This document shows positions 35,170 through 46,000 of a stretch of 64,000 nucleotides of DNA, one piece after another. The notes beneath the pieces are model-generated. The model did no database searches. It worked only from the letters and a program-made list of their open reading frames with translations, and was not told where the DNA came from. Each line of letters starts with the position of its first letter. The stretch's first letter is position 1. Source of the stretch: Przewalskia tangutica (taxonomy: Eukaryota > Streptophyta > Magnoliopsida > Solanales > Solanaceae); the NCBI GenBank assembly GCA_029844215.1, contig CM056733.1:66431794-66495793 (forward strand), written 5' to 3'. The translations under genes were made by a program, and so were the position numbers.

Positions 35170-37809
35170 TGTTATACCCGTGGTTCGATGCGGACATGAT
35201 CGAGTCTCAGCCATGGCCGGAGCGAAGCGCGCCAAAGCGTGATTGTAGGGCGCGGAAGTCGAGGCAGCTGCGCGAAAAATCTTGGTGAAGTTTCAGCGTC
35301 GCAGCCGGGAAGCGAGGCATGGCCGGAAGATCTGAGTCCGCGGGAGTTGCGCAGCCTTGGCCACAGGCGCGAGGCGGAAAAACTTAGGAAAAGTCAGATT
35401 TTTCTTTTAAAGGGCACAGGTGGGGACAAGTGTCCCACATCTGATTTTTGCATGCATTATATTGACCAAGTCTTAAAGACTTGATCATCTTTCATCTCTC
35501 TCTTAGAAAAAGCTCCTCATTCTCTCTTAAATTATTTCAAGCTCCTCCTTCTCTCTAAAACTCCAAGAGGTATTCTAGCCTTAGGAAAAATCTGGAAAAA
35601 AGTAAAAGGCAAGAAGGAAGCTTGTGGCTAGCTTGTGAAGGTTGTTGTGGTGGTGTTCTTGGAATAGAAGCTAGCAAATTGTTGGATAAATTTAGCTAAA
35701 GCTCTAAGGTAATGATTCTTCCTCTATTATTAGTTTTTAGTGTTGCATGATGAGAAGAAAGTACTTGTGGTAGTAAATAATGCTATTAGAGTCATTGCAT
35801 GCAAGAAATGTGGGTTGGGTATGAAGGATTTGGCTAAAGAGATATTATGAGCATGTTGTAGCCTACAAACTACTTTAGAATTGTTAAGTGTATTATTAGA
35901 ACTTGTGGGGCAGAATTTTACACACCCAAGATTAGATGTGTAATCCCCTTTGTGTTGGTTTGGATGTTGGGCCTTAAGGAGGCGTTTGAGTGTTGAAAAT
36001 CGGCCTTTGAAAAAGGTGGCAAAGTGAGTAGAAACAAAGGAAATGCTGCCCAATTTTCCTTAGGAATTGGTAACTTAAATTTGGAATTTCTACATTGAAA
36101 TTGGAGGTTAATAAACGCACTATGGTTATTATAGGTTGACATATTACTTGCGGTAGTTGGACTTAGCAAGTGGATTTTGACCAAAGAGGTATGTAGAGCT
36201 TTCCTATCTCTTGAGCATGAATAGTTGTATCTATGTAGTACGGTATACATACAAGATTTGATAATCTACACTTGTTTTAAAATATATGATACTTGTTTCA
36301 TTTCAAAAGTATAAATCCTTTGGGTTGAGGGAAAATGTATTTGACAAAGGGATAACGCTAATATAAGGACTTTATGGGAAGTTGGTTATATTAGTTTTCT
36401 TGAAAGGTTCACAAAGAAAGGTTACTCTAATTAAAACAAGTACGGGTAAAGGATTTGAAAATAAGAAAGGTGAATTGATTTTTTAGGCATTGGTTGCCTA
36501 AGGTTTTAAAGGAAATGAAGTCACTTGATTTAGAAGCTTATTATAATTCTAAAAGGGAATGTGACTTGTTTTGAAAAGAAATTGTAACTTGATACTATGG
36601 TGATTAGTATCTTGGAATTTTTGTATAAAAAAGAGCTATTTCTTAAAAGGTTAGAAGTACATGGTACTTGGGTTAAATTCCCGGATTTCTATTAAAAGAC
36701 ATGTTAGTGCCTTAGGTATACTAAAATGAGAGGATATATATTAATAATGTTAATAAGAAGTTAGGGGATTTCTTAACTTGCTTATGTTATGATATGATAG
36801 GCCGGTAGTGCTTATGTTATGATATGATAGGCCGGTAGTACTTATGTTATGTATGATAGCCGGATGAGCTATGTTATATATATTATTACGGGTAAACCCC
36901 AGGTTATTCTTTTTATTTCCTTTGGACATCTTGTGCGATGGGTGGCCAGGGTATGCTCCGATAGGATGGTTTACTACTTATGCCATGGATTTGCTACCCA
37001 TGATGCGAGTCACGACGTTTGTACTCATGCGGATCGGTCCACGGGATCCGTGCGGGTGAAATAGTCCCGTGCGAGTCTGGCGATGGTACTCATGCGGGTC
37101 CACGGGATCCATGCGGGTGAAATAGTCCCGTGCGGGTGAAATAGTCCCAGCGAGGCGGATGACCTCATGCGGGTCCACGGGACCTATGCGGGTGAAATAG
37201 TCCCGAGTAGGATTGCTTAATGATACTACGGCGAGGTACCTGTTTTGATCATGAGCTTCCTATTTTTATGCGATATATATATATACATTTTTGCTCTCAT
37301 TGTTAGTAAGGCACGGTCAAAGTAAAGCGATTTTCGTTTATGACTCCGGCTTATTTTGACTTATGATATTACTACGGTATTTTCGGTTTACATACTTGAT
37401 GCGTTGTGTCGACCCGCCGCCGAAATTTGCGTTCATCTGCGGTAAGGGTAGCGGTGTGGATCCTCGTTCTTAGGATCACTATTCGGTGTCGAAGCTCCAT
37501 TTCTCGGAAGCTTGTTTATTGATACGGACATTCCACGATGCTATAGGTATTTTGTACATTCGAGGTATGGCGGGGCCTGTCCGCCACATTGTTACCTTTA
37601 AGTGCATGGTCACATTTATGTTTTGGGCTCTAAGAACCAGTTGTACTACTATACTTTGTTTAAGTATGTTTTATGGAAGGCAGCCTTATCGGTTGGCCAG
37701 TGATGTTTACCCTTTTTATAAGTTATGTGTTATGTATGTTCCGCTGCTATTCTCTGACATATACGGAGGTACCGGTGAGATACGATGTGGCCGGGGTTGG
37801 GTCGTGACA
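35170..37809 (+). repeat. 3' LTR of element 3
   Basis: 2,640 bases, partner of LTR D. Minisatellite at 37020-37205. The end GGGTCGTGACA is followed by GTTGA and the rest of LTR C. Confidence 0.93.
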
Positions 37810-39540
37810 GTTGATTTCAAAAGATAAGAGACGTGACTTGTAATTGACCTAAATGGTGTTGAAAGGTGTGAAATCTCATTCGTGAGAAATGAGTACTTGG
37901 TTTTTAAAAGAATAATGTTACATAAATTTCGGAAATGGGAATAAGGATCGAACAAGCCAATGCAGCGTTGATAAAGGAAAGAGGTAATGACAATTAATCA
38001 TATTAAAACCAGTAGAAACCTCCATCTGCATAGAAGCTAAGATAAGACAAAATTGTATTACATTTCCTAGATCATGGCTGCTCTAATAAGAATTATTGTA
38101 ATCAAGTTTCGATCTTCTTGAAAATTCCAAAGTAAGGAACTCGATTTCTAAAAGAAAAGAGACTTAAGAATTTGAAGTGTTTTGGTTTAAAAGAAAGGCA
38201 TGGTTTTGTCTTGACTTGTTTTAAAACATAAAGTGTTATAATAGCTTTATGGGAAGTTAGTTATAACGACTTTATGGAAAATAAAGAAGTGGATCCATTG
38301 TTGGATTTAGAATGGTAACTTGATTTTGGGAAAAGAGAAGTAACTTGTTTTCAAATATTGAACTCTTTGTGATGAAAAACATAAGTGGTTTGGTTATAAA
38401 AGGTAGGAGTACCTTGATCCTAAAGGGGTTAGATACTTGGGTTTTAAATGGTATGCTTGGCGTTGTGTTAAGGAGTGTTTAAAGTACCTTGAGTTGTGTG
38501 TAACTTACTGTTCTTGGTTGAGATAGCCTTGTTGTACAAGGGTTTGATTGTCTATCGAGTCTCTCGATGGAGGTCGATTATTGGTTATTTGTTTGGACAT
38601 CTTGACACGTTGGGTAGCCAGCGGGTATGCTTCCATGATGAGTATTATCTTGTTATTTGTTTGGACATCTTGACACGTTGGGTAGCCCGGGTATGCTTCC
38701 ACGGTGAGTATTCTCTTGTTATTTTTGGACATCTTGACACGTTGGGTAGCCGGGTATGCTTCCACGGTGAGTATTCTCTTGTTATTTGTTTGGACATACT
38801 GACACGTTGGGTAGCCCACGGGTATGCTTCCACAGGGATTGTTATCTTGTTATCTCCTTTGGGCATACCGACACGTTGGATGGTCCACGGGTATGGGCCC
38901 ATTAGGGCGGTTCGGGGCCATGCTTATACCGAGGTGAGATCTGGGGCACGCGGCCATTGTCGAGTTAAATTCGGGTTGTATTTGAGTGATGATTTCACGG
39001 GCATGAGTCCACGACTTGACATGGCTTATATGTTGTATCTTGTAGTTTGGTTATCATACATGTTTCCACTTTATATAGACTATTATGATTTCATTTCTGA
39101 TATTTTGATTTCACATACTTGGTACTGTTATCGACCTCGCCCGGGGCTGCGTTCATCCGCGTGTTGAGGTACATAGCTGGCGATCCGCTCTTAGGATCGA
39201 TGTTCGGTTCTCGGAAGCTCCATATCTCGGAAGCTTGTCACGTGGTACGGTTTCTGAAGTAGTAGACTTTTGTATATTCGGGGGCATAAGCGGGGCCACT
39301 GTCCGTCATTATGGTTTCAAAATTCTTAGAAGTGCATGCTTTGTTGTGGGCAGGTTTGTAAGGGATGTAACTGTTCAAGTTTTCTTTTATGTACAAAAAG
39401 GTAACCGTTTGGGTTAGCCTGTTTTCTTATTTCACTGTTTTCTTTCATGAGTTTTATTTCCGCTGGTTTTTCTCTGATGTTGTATCACTAGGGTGCCCGG
39501 GATAAGGCACCAGTCACGGGCCCGGGATCGGGTCGTGATA
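37810..39540 (+). repeat. LTR C part 2: remainder of element 2's 3' LTR
   Basis: Starts GTTGATTTCAAAAGATAAG, the direct continuation of 23993, and matches LTR B from 18728 to its end. 68-base minisatellite at 38583-38890 with four plus one copies. Ends GGGTCGTGATA, followed by the duplication GTGGC. Confidence 0.93.
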
Positions 39541-40622
39541 GTGGCTTTGGCCACTTCCCTAGTTCTGAGCACCGCAAACCTTCTCTAAGCACCGCGGCCC
39601 CTTTCAACAATCAGAACATTTACGGTTTGGACGTGATACACGCCGCTAGACTTGAATTCTCTAAATCTACAAATCTGATGTAAGGATCCGAGGGAGTATC
39701 CTTGTCTTGCACAACGATAGCCTTAACGTTGCCGTTTGTTCTTGGCCTTCAAGTCATTTAGGACTTGGATTCCTGACCCACCTTATTGGGTGTCCACTAT
39801 TATCCTTATCAAATAGGGATCTTCTGCCATTAAGTATGACGGGTTCAACTTGTTAATATAAATACTTATCTTTTGGTCTTCTTCCCTGAGATTGGTGTCT
39901 AGACAATTTCTGACGCTTGCTTAAAAAACCGTGTAAATTAAGAGTGGTAACAAATTTCGAACAGTCAGTGGAAATCGATCCGTTTATGTGCGAACATACC
40001 TTACACACTTTTAATTCTTATGTCCAAAAGAACGAATCTTTTGAGTTTGGTTATCTTTTATCCAATCTTTAATCGGGAAGACGATGAGTTCAACATCTAA
40101 TTTTTAAAAGGTAGGAAATACAATGTTTTAATGATAAATATTTCTATATAGATTGACACACTTTTAATCAGATATTGATTCTACTCATTATGGATGGTAA
40201 GGAAATAAACTTAGCCTTTTCGAGATCTGGACCACTTCAGTCAGAACGAGTGTCCATCTTCTCCTTACCGTAACTCGGATTATGAGACCGATACATGCCC
40301 TCTGCTGCAAGATAGAACATCATCTTCAGTTTTCTCCTTTTGTCCAGTTGATATCCTCCCCCTCTCGTGAGTGCTTGTTTCCACCACTCTCGGGAGCGAT
40401 GACAACAACTCTTCCTTGATCCTTAGCCTTGTCAGCATGACTATCAACAGTGACTTCAAGTTCAGGATCAGCAACAGAGATCTCCCCTTTGACGAAAACA
40501 GATTTGTAACTATCGTCAAAGAGAGACCCGAAACTAGGACCAAATTTGAAATCACGGTTGTTGACAGAGACTGCTTGAAAAACATCTTTCTAGTTCTTCA
40601 CAGTATTAATTTTGCCTTAAAG
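39541..40622 (-). pseudogene. 5' internal region of the minus-strand copia
   Basis: Sequence between the 5' LTR and element 2. On the minus strand one 102-codon open stretch (40585-40280) starts MFFKQSLSTTVISNLVLVSG. It has no motif I recognise; from its position it would be 5' leader or gag. No tRNA-Met primer site is visible next to the LTR. The rest has many stops. Confidence 0.5.
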
Positions 40623-41421
40623 TGTTGGGAATTTTGTGTATGAATAGGGGTGGAAGAACTGAAAAGGATAGACAAAATAACGTTAGCAACGTTTGTCGAG
40701 TCGAGTGATGACACTCTCTCTTTAAGAAAAAATTACTCCCGTATATATTGGCTTACAGATAGTGGGTAATAGCCTCACAAGATAAAACAACAATAACTTC
40801 ACAAATACAAGCCAATAGTGAATCCCCAGAAGAAGTAAGAACTCAAGATTGCTAGAAGAAGAAGAAGAAACACTCAAGTATTTTCCTTATTCTTGGATGA
40901 TATTTCAAGAGTGATTTGAGGCTTCTATTTATAGTGCAAACATGGCCATTCACTTAATATGTGAATGCACTAAATAGGGAGTCTTGAACACTTCAAAGAG
41001 TGCCTAGAATCTGCCAAAGGTTGGTAGATTCATGGCCTCTAAATGAGTTCACCTTTTCAGAAAACTTTTGAATTCTGAGTTCACTGCACGCATAGTGCCG
41101 CAACGCCAAATAGGTAGAGACCAATATCGAGACACTGGACGACTGGCGCCGCGACCCTTCCCCAATATTCGTATTTTGCACATTTCTTCTTTTTTCATAC
41201 CGTCGTGGGAGACTCATCAATTTGGCCAATTAATCGTTCATCCTTACATGTCTTAAGAACACTTAACATGTGTATCAACATCTCTTTCACTACTTAAAAT
41301 TTAGCGAGACGTCGTACGACGTATGCATGTGTATGGAAATAATATTTCCGATATGTGGGGTCCATGTATTCAAATTATTAAAGACGGAATAAATTCAATC
41401 CCACTATATAAATTTCCAACA
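40623..41421 (-). repeat. 5' LTR of the minus-strand copia
   Basis: 799 bases with inverted ends TGTTGGGAATT / AATTTCCAACA. Minus-strand TATA-like TATAAATAGAAGCC near 40921-40935. Flanked on the right by AAAAG, matching 10821-10825. Confidence 0.9.
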
Positions 41422-41693
41422 AAAAGTGTGCCGTTCTTATTGAATTGATTCAAAAGAAAGTATATCATAAGTTTGGAACGGAAGAAGTACTCACATTAGA
41501 CGGTGATGTGATGAAACGTTTGCAAATTTAAAACTGCAAATACTAATGTACCACATGGTTAGATATCAATGGTTAAATGATTACCATGATAAGTACCTAT
41601 TAAAGAAAACGACAATTTTTAAAATTTCAAGAAGTTGTCTCTATCCAAGAAAAATTGTTGAAAGGAAGAGGTGTTGCACGTCACACTAGTGTG

Positions 41694-42006
41694 TTTGGAT
41701 TTAAGGTCATAAGTGTTTTTTTAAAATAATTACTTATTAAAATATTGAAATGTGTTTGGTTTAGTTTATTTTAAAATTGGAGTAAAGCTTATTTTAAAAT
41801 AAACACTTATTCCAAAAGCTTAAAATTTTGGCTTTTTGGAGTAGAGCTTATTTTGGCTTTAAAAATTTTGGTTTTTGGTACAAAAGTGCTTTTTTGATTG
41901 ACAACCAAACACCTAGCAACTTTTTGATAAAAACTACTTAAAAAGCTTTATTTAAAAAAGTTCTTCTCTTATAAGTTCTTTTTAATAAGTTGTACCAAAC
42001 GGAGCC
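41694..42006. mobile_element. AT-rich fold-back element (MITE-like)
   Basis: Ends GTGTTTGGATTTAAGGTCATAAG and its rough inverse ACTTATAAG...ACCAAACGGAGCC; AT-rich with several TTTAAAAT-type internal inverted stretches. No certain target duplication. Sits in the 3' flank of PBF1. The stretch 41427-41693 shows nothing recognisable. Confidence 0.45.
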
Positions 42007-43087
42007 CAAGATATCACTGTTTCAATGTGAATTGGCGTGAGCCTTGCACAGTGCCTTATGCGGGACCATATCTTGTTGGATCTCAATCTAGTCATCCGTT
42101 ATTGGCGTTGGTACTTCAATTTTTTTGTTTCCAACCCGTCATTTGTACTCGTATTAAAATCTGATTATATTCGAATTCACGCCTCATAAAGTCCATTTTA
42201 AAAAAAAAAACTCACGAAGAATTTTCCATACCCCTCGAATCTTCAACATCACAAGGAAACCGCAATATGCCAAAACTGAAGCATTTTATAAAACAATTTA
42301 TGATCATTTTTGCATTTCAATCAAGTGATTTTTTTAAAAAGGTCATCAATTCAAAAGAAAATCATACAATTTAGTTGGCGACTTTAGAAGAAGGGTCATC
42401 GTTCATCAATTAGAAGTTAGCTCGTTTTCCCACCCAAATTAGTGGACAAATTAGGAGAGCTTCCCTGACCAATCACCCTTTTGAAGCTAGTAAATTAAAT
42501 AAATTACATACAAACAAGCATGCACTTAACCATATCAACAAACAAAATGAGCTAGAAAAATCATCATCAAACTCCAATACTTCACCACTCCTTGATGAGA
42601 TCAGTGACTCATATTTCTGCACACTTTTCACAATAGTGTCACTTCTTAAAAGAGATTAACCAACCTCTGAAGGTATACACGACAATTATTAAAAGGGGAA
42701 AACAACTAGTATTGTGAGTCTGTGACCACAAACTGTTACTTAGCACGCCACGAGCCGCAAATTTCGTTTCTGATCAGTGATTATGGATTACTGAATACAA
42801 AAATCAACTTTGAAATGCTCCACAGACAGCACCCAAGGACCCACTTCACAGGGAACCAAAGATGAATCCCACCCCTCTGCGCTTCTTCTTTTCAAACCAA
42901 AAAAGTCATTAACTGCTAATTATTTAGCAACACACTTCTACTTAATAGGAAATACACTTCATATCACATTCATTCATAATTTAATTCATAACTGATGTGC
43001 AATAGTCATACAAACGAATACGACGTCTACGCTTTCTGGCCTTATGAAATAGTTCAAACATGAACCGCCAGAACAAGATGTGAGGAA
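42007..43087. other. Intergenic DNA downstream of PBF1
   Basis: No coding or repeat signal recognised. The part next to 43088 is the likely 3' UTR of PBF1 on the minus strand. Confidence 0.6.
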
Positions 43088-46000
43088 TCAGTCCTTTCTG
43101 AGATCCATTTCTTCCCTACGAATACCATCGGCATTTAGTATGACTATCTCCAGCTTGTCACCCTGCAATACAAAAGCAACACATTCGGAAAAAAAATGGA
43201 TGAAATGAACTGCTTTGTCATTTGGAATAAGACCTAAAGGATACCATCTAACTAATGGAAACAAGCAGAGTACATAATTGACTTACGGTGTATATATCCC
43301 TTTCTGTTGCTGAAGCAAAACACGTTTTCACCAAATCAATGGCTTCTGATTCAGAAAGTGGTGTAACAGCATCCTGTGTGTTAATGGAAATTTTAATTAG
43401 ACAGAGAGAACATTTTTCACTTCTCCCATATTCTTGGGATGAAACAGACAGAGGTAGTAGACAATCTAGCTCAGGAACTAGGTAAAGAGTAGAAAGTGAT
43501 AAACATTTCATTGCTTGTTCAGCTTGACTTAGAGAATAGGGAATTATAATTGAGGAAAAACATAACTTTTATTTGGATCCACTGTTGTTCTCTCCCTTAA
43601 GAAGAGACTTTAAACAATTTAGAACTACAAGCGATTATCCCAGTTTCTTCGTTCCAAACAGAAGAGCAAATCATTTCTACTTTTCCCTTCTCTCGCCTAC
43701 TTAATAAGGTCATGTTTGCTTTTAGAATACAAATTTAAGCTATCAACTTGGTTTGTTTTCTTAAGTGCGCGCAAGCTAGCCCGAACACCACCATTATCCC
43801 CAAAAAAAAAAAGTAATTATAGCATGTTATTAAGTTCATCTATGCCAAATTCTGAACGAACTTTTTTTTGGGCTTCAGTGAGATTTTTCCTCAAAAGACA
43901 AACCCAAAACCGATTTGCCCAAACCAACTCCAACTCCATATCCAAACACACACTATTATTTTCCCAAATCTAAAATAAACCAGGAGTCAAATTAATTTAA
44001 CCAAAGGATGTGTGGTAAGTAAAAGAAATCTGACAATTCACTATTGAACAGACCTTGGCCGGCAGCAAGAGAGGGCTGGGAGACTTTAGCTGGTTGTCCA
44101 GGAAAGGCATGATAAGTGTTGAACCGGAACCTTGAGAACTGTACCCAACCCTCTCGTAGGATCCAACAGCATCATACGTGAAAACACACCCCTTCCCTAC
44201 AATGTTTTTATGAAAATAAACTTCTTTATCACCCAAGAATGAAATAAGAACCTTGAGACATCATTTCCACCTCATAATAAGTTACCTTCGCTGTCAATGC
44301 CACCTAAAACATTGAAGGAGTAGTAGGGAAAGAAGCGTTTGTAGTAAAGAGTGTTCGAAAGTAGCTGACCCATAGCTGGGCAGCTCATCTGTTTGTTGTG
44401 CTGATGCTGATAGATCTATTTTCAAGGAACAAACAGCAGAACATTAATTCCAATATAAAAAAAAACCGTAAAGTGTAAATAGCAGATGAATTCTACAATT
44501 AATATCACATATTTATTTCAAATTTAAGCCCCATACAACTAAAGTACATAATACTCCTCTTTTGCAAGTTAGATAACCCGCTCCTAATTGCACAAACATT
44601 AAGAGAAAAGTGTAGCATATTGTGGTATTTTAGGGAGTACGTCAGGTGTAGGTTACAGTTTAGTTTTAGGGAAGGAACTGTATAGGTGCTCCACAACTTT
44701 TTCTGTTGTGCGAATTATGTTAAAAAATTCTTTCAAGGAAAGATATCTATAGAAAGTTAATGAAAAAAGATAATCAATTTAGAAATGGAGCAATAAGTTG
44801 CATTAGATAAGTCTTCAGAAGTAGCCATTCGTTGTGACATGATTTACAAGAAAAAGAGTCACTAGGAAACAATGTATTAGGAGATCCAGCGGACTACAAG
44901 GTAAGTTTTTAAGTAAATACATAATGAAATGTAAAATGTCAAACATAAGTACCAAGTTTTTCATTGCAAAATATTTTCAATGAACAAGTGATTTTAGTGT
45001 TACTGTTTTCACAATGGACACACTGACATGCTTTTAAATTGTATCATTTATCTTCATATGAATGTATAAAAGGATATCTCTTCATTTAATTTTTTTTTTG
45101 TTAAATTGGGAGAAACGATACGAGGAAGCGAGACGCATAAGCTCAAGCTCATAACTGTCAGTTTTTTGTTTCCTTCTTTTTCGAATAAAGACATTTCAGC
45201 GAGCATATCTATTTAGATATTACCCAATACAGTACGTCACTCTAAATAGTTTTTTTTTATAAGGTAAGATTTTATTAATAAAGTACCAAGCTGGTACAAA
45301 AGGAAACAGGGTCCATACAAAGATCAAGCAAACAAGCTATCACTCTTTCTCTCCTAACAATTCCAGAAAATCCATGTATTGTGGTCCATACTAACAGATT
45401 CCAATTGCACCAGAAAAACAGATTATGCAAACACTTATTCTTGACTCTAGAGATGTGAATATTACGTCGTTCAAAACATGCTTTGTTCCTCTCCAGCCAT
45501 AGGGTCCAAAAAATGCAAAGTGAGAGCCAAATTTGCTTCAGTCTTATGGGAACCTTTTGAAATTTCCAACTATCTAATAAACTCCTTACATCTCTGGGCA
45601 TTACCCATAAGATGCCCCGAAGGTTTAGAAATAGTTCCCAGCATTGTCTAGAGAACCTGCAGTGAAGAAATAGGTGATCAACTGATTCCAAGTCTCTTCA
45701 CATAAGTAACATTTGTTGCATAAAGAAAAAACCCTCTTCTGCAAATTGTTTTGAGTTAAACATGCTCCCCGGGCTGTAGTCCATCCCAAACAAGCTACCT
45801 ACACTGGAGTTTTTGTTTTCCAAATCATCTTCCAAGGCCAAGTATTATCCCAATTACCTGAGTGTAGCAACTTTTAACTGAGAATTTCTTATCTTTATTG
45901 GCTGTCCATATCAAAGAATCCACCGACTCTGATCTAGCTGGACTGAGTACAATTGTTGAAGTATTTGACAAGTCTTCTATTTCTCAATCATTCAAATTCC

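Larger units (their letters stand above)
23994..37809 (+). mobile_element. Gypsy element 3: complete domain set, decayed
   Basis: Flanked by GTTGA at 23989-23993 and 37810-37814, within the 3' LTR of element 2. LTR D 23994-26652; primer site; gag 26854-27859 and 31444-31790 (split by solo LTR F); protease, RT, RNase H, integrase, chromodomain to about 35068; palindrome and polypurine tract; 3' LTR 35170-37809. Without LTR F it is ~10.2 kb. It is the only element here with all domains in order, and its chromodomain supports a chromovirus of the Tekay/Del type. Frameshifts are very frequent. Confidence 0.94.
17035..39540 (+). mobile_element. Gypsy element 2, pol-less, split by element 3
   Basis: Flanked by GTGGC at 17030-17034 and 39541-39545. 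5' LTR B 17035-20514, gag and 3' non-coding region 20515-22352, 3' LTR in two pieces (22353-23993 and 37810-39540) separated by element 3. Without element 3 it is ~8.7 kb, of which 7 kb is LTR. No protease, RT, RNase H or integrase is present, so it could only move with enzymes from a relative. The last bases of the 3' LTR are GTCGTGATA in place of GTCGTGACA. Confidence 0.93.
10826..41421 (-). mobile_element. Minus-strand copia element, host of the large nest
   Basis: Bounded by AAAAG at 10821-10825 and 41422-41426, with LTR termini TGTTGGGAATT and AATTTCCAACA. Read on the minus strand: 5' LTR 41421-40623, 5' internal region 40622-39541, then after element 2 (17035-39540) 17034-15007, then after solo LTR E (12018-15006) RT and RNase H 12017-11221, then a 395-base remainder of the 3' LTR. 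Removing the inserts leaves about 5.1 kb. Stops throughout; RNase H C-terminus, polypurine tract and half of the 3' LTR are deleted. Same pol family as the fragment at 1-951 but opposite orientation. Confidence 0.9.

Noticed and set aside
39541..40622. Host gene between element 2 and the copia LTR
   Set aside because: The matching duplications place this within the copia element; no recognisable domain and many stops.
45275..45691. Host protein coding exon in PBF1 intron 3
   Set aside because: The sequence is the zf-RVT end of a LINE flanked by an 11-base duplication and a poly(A) run.
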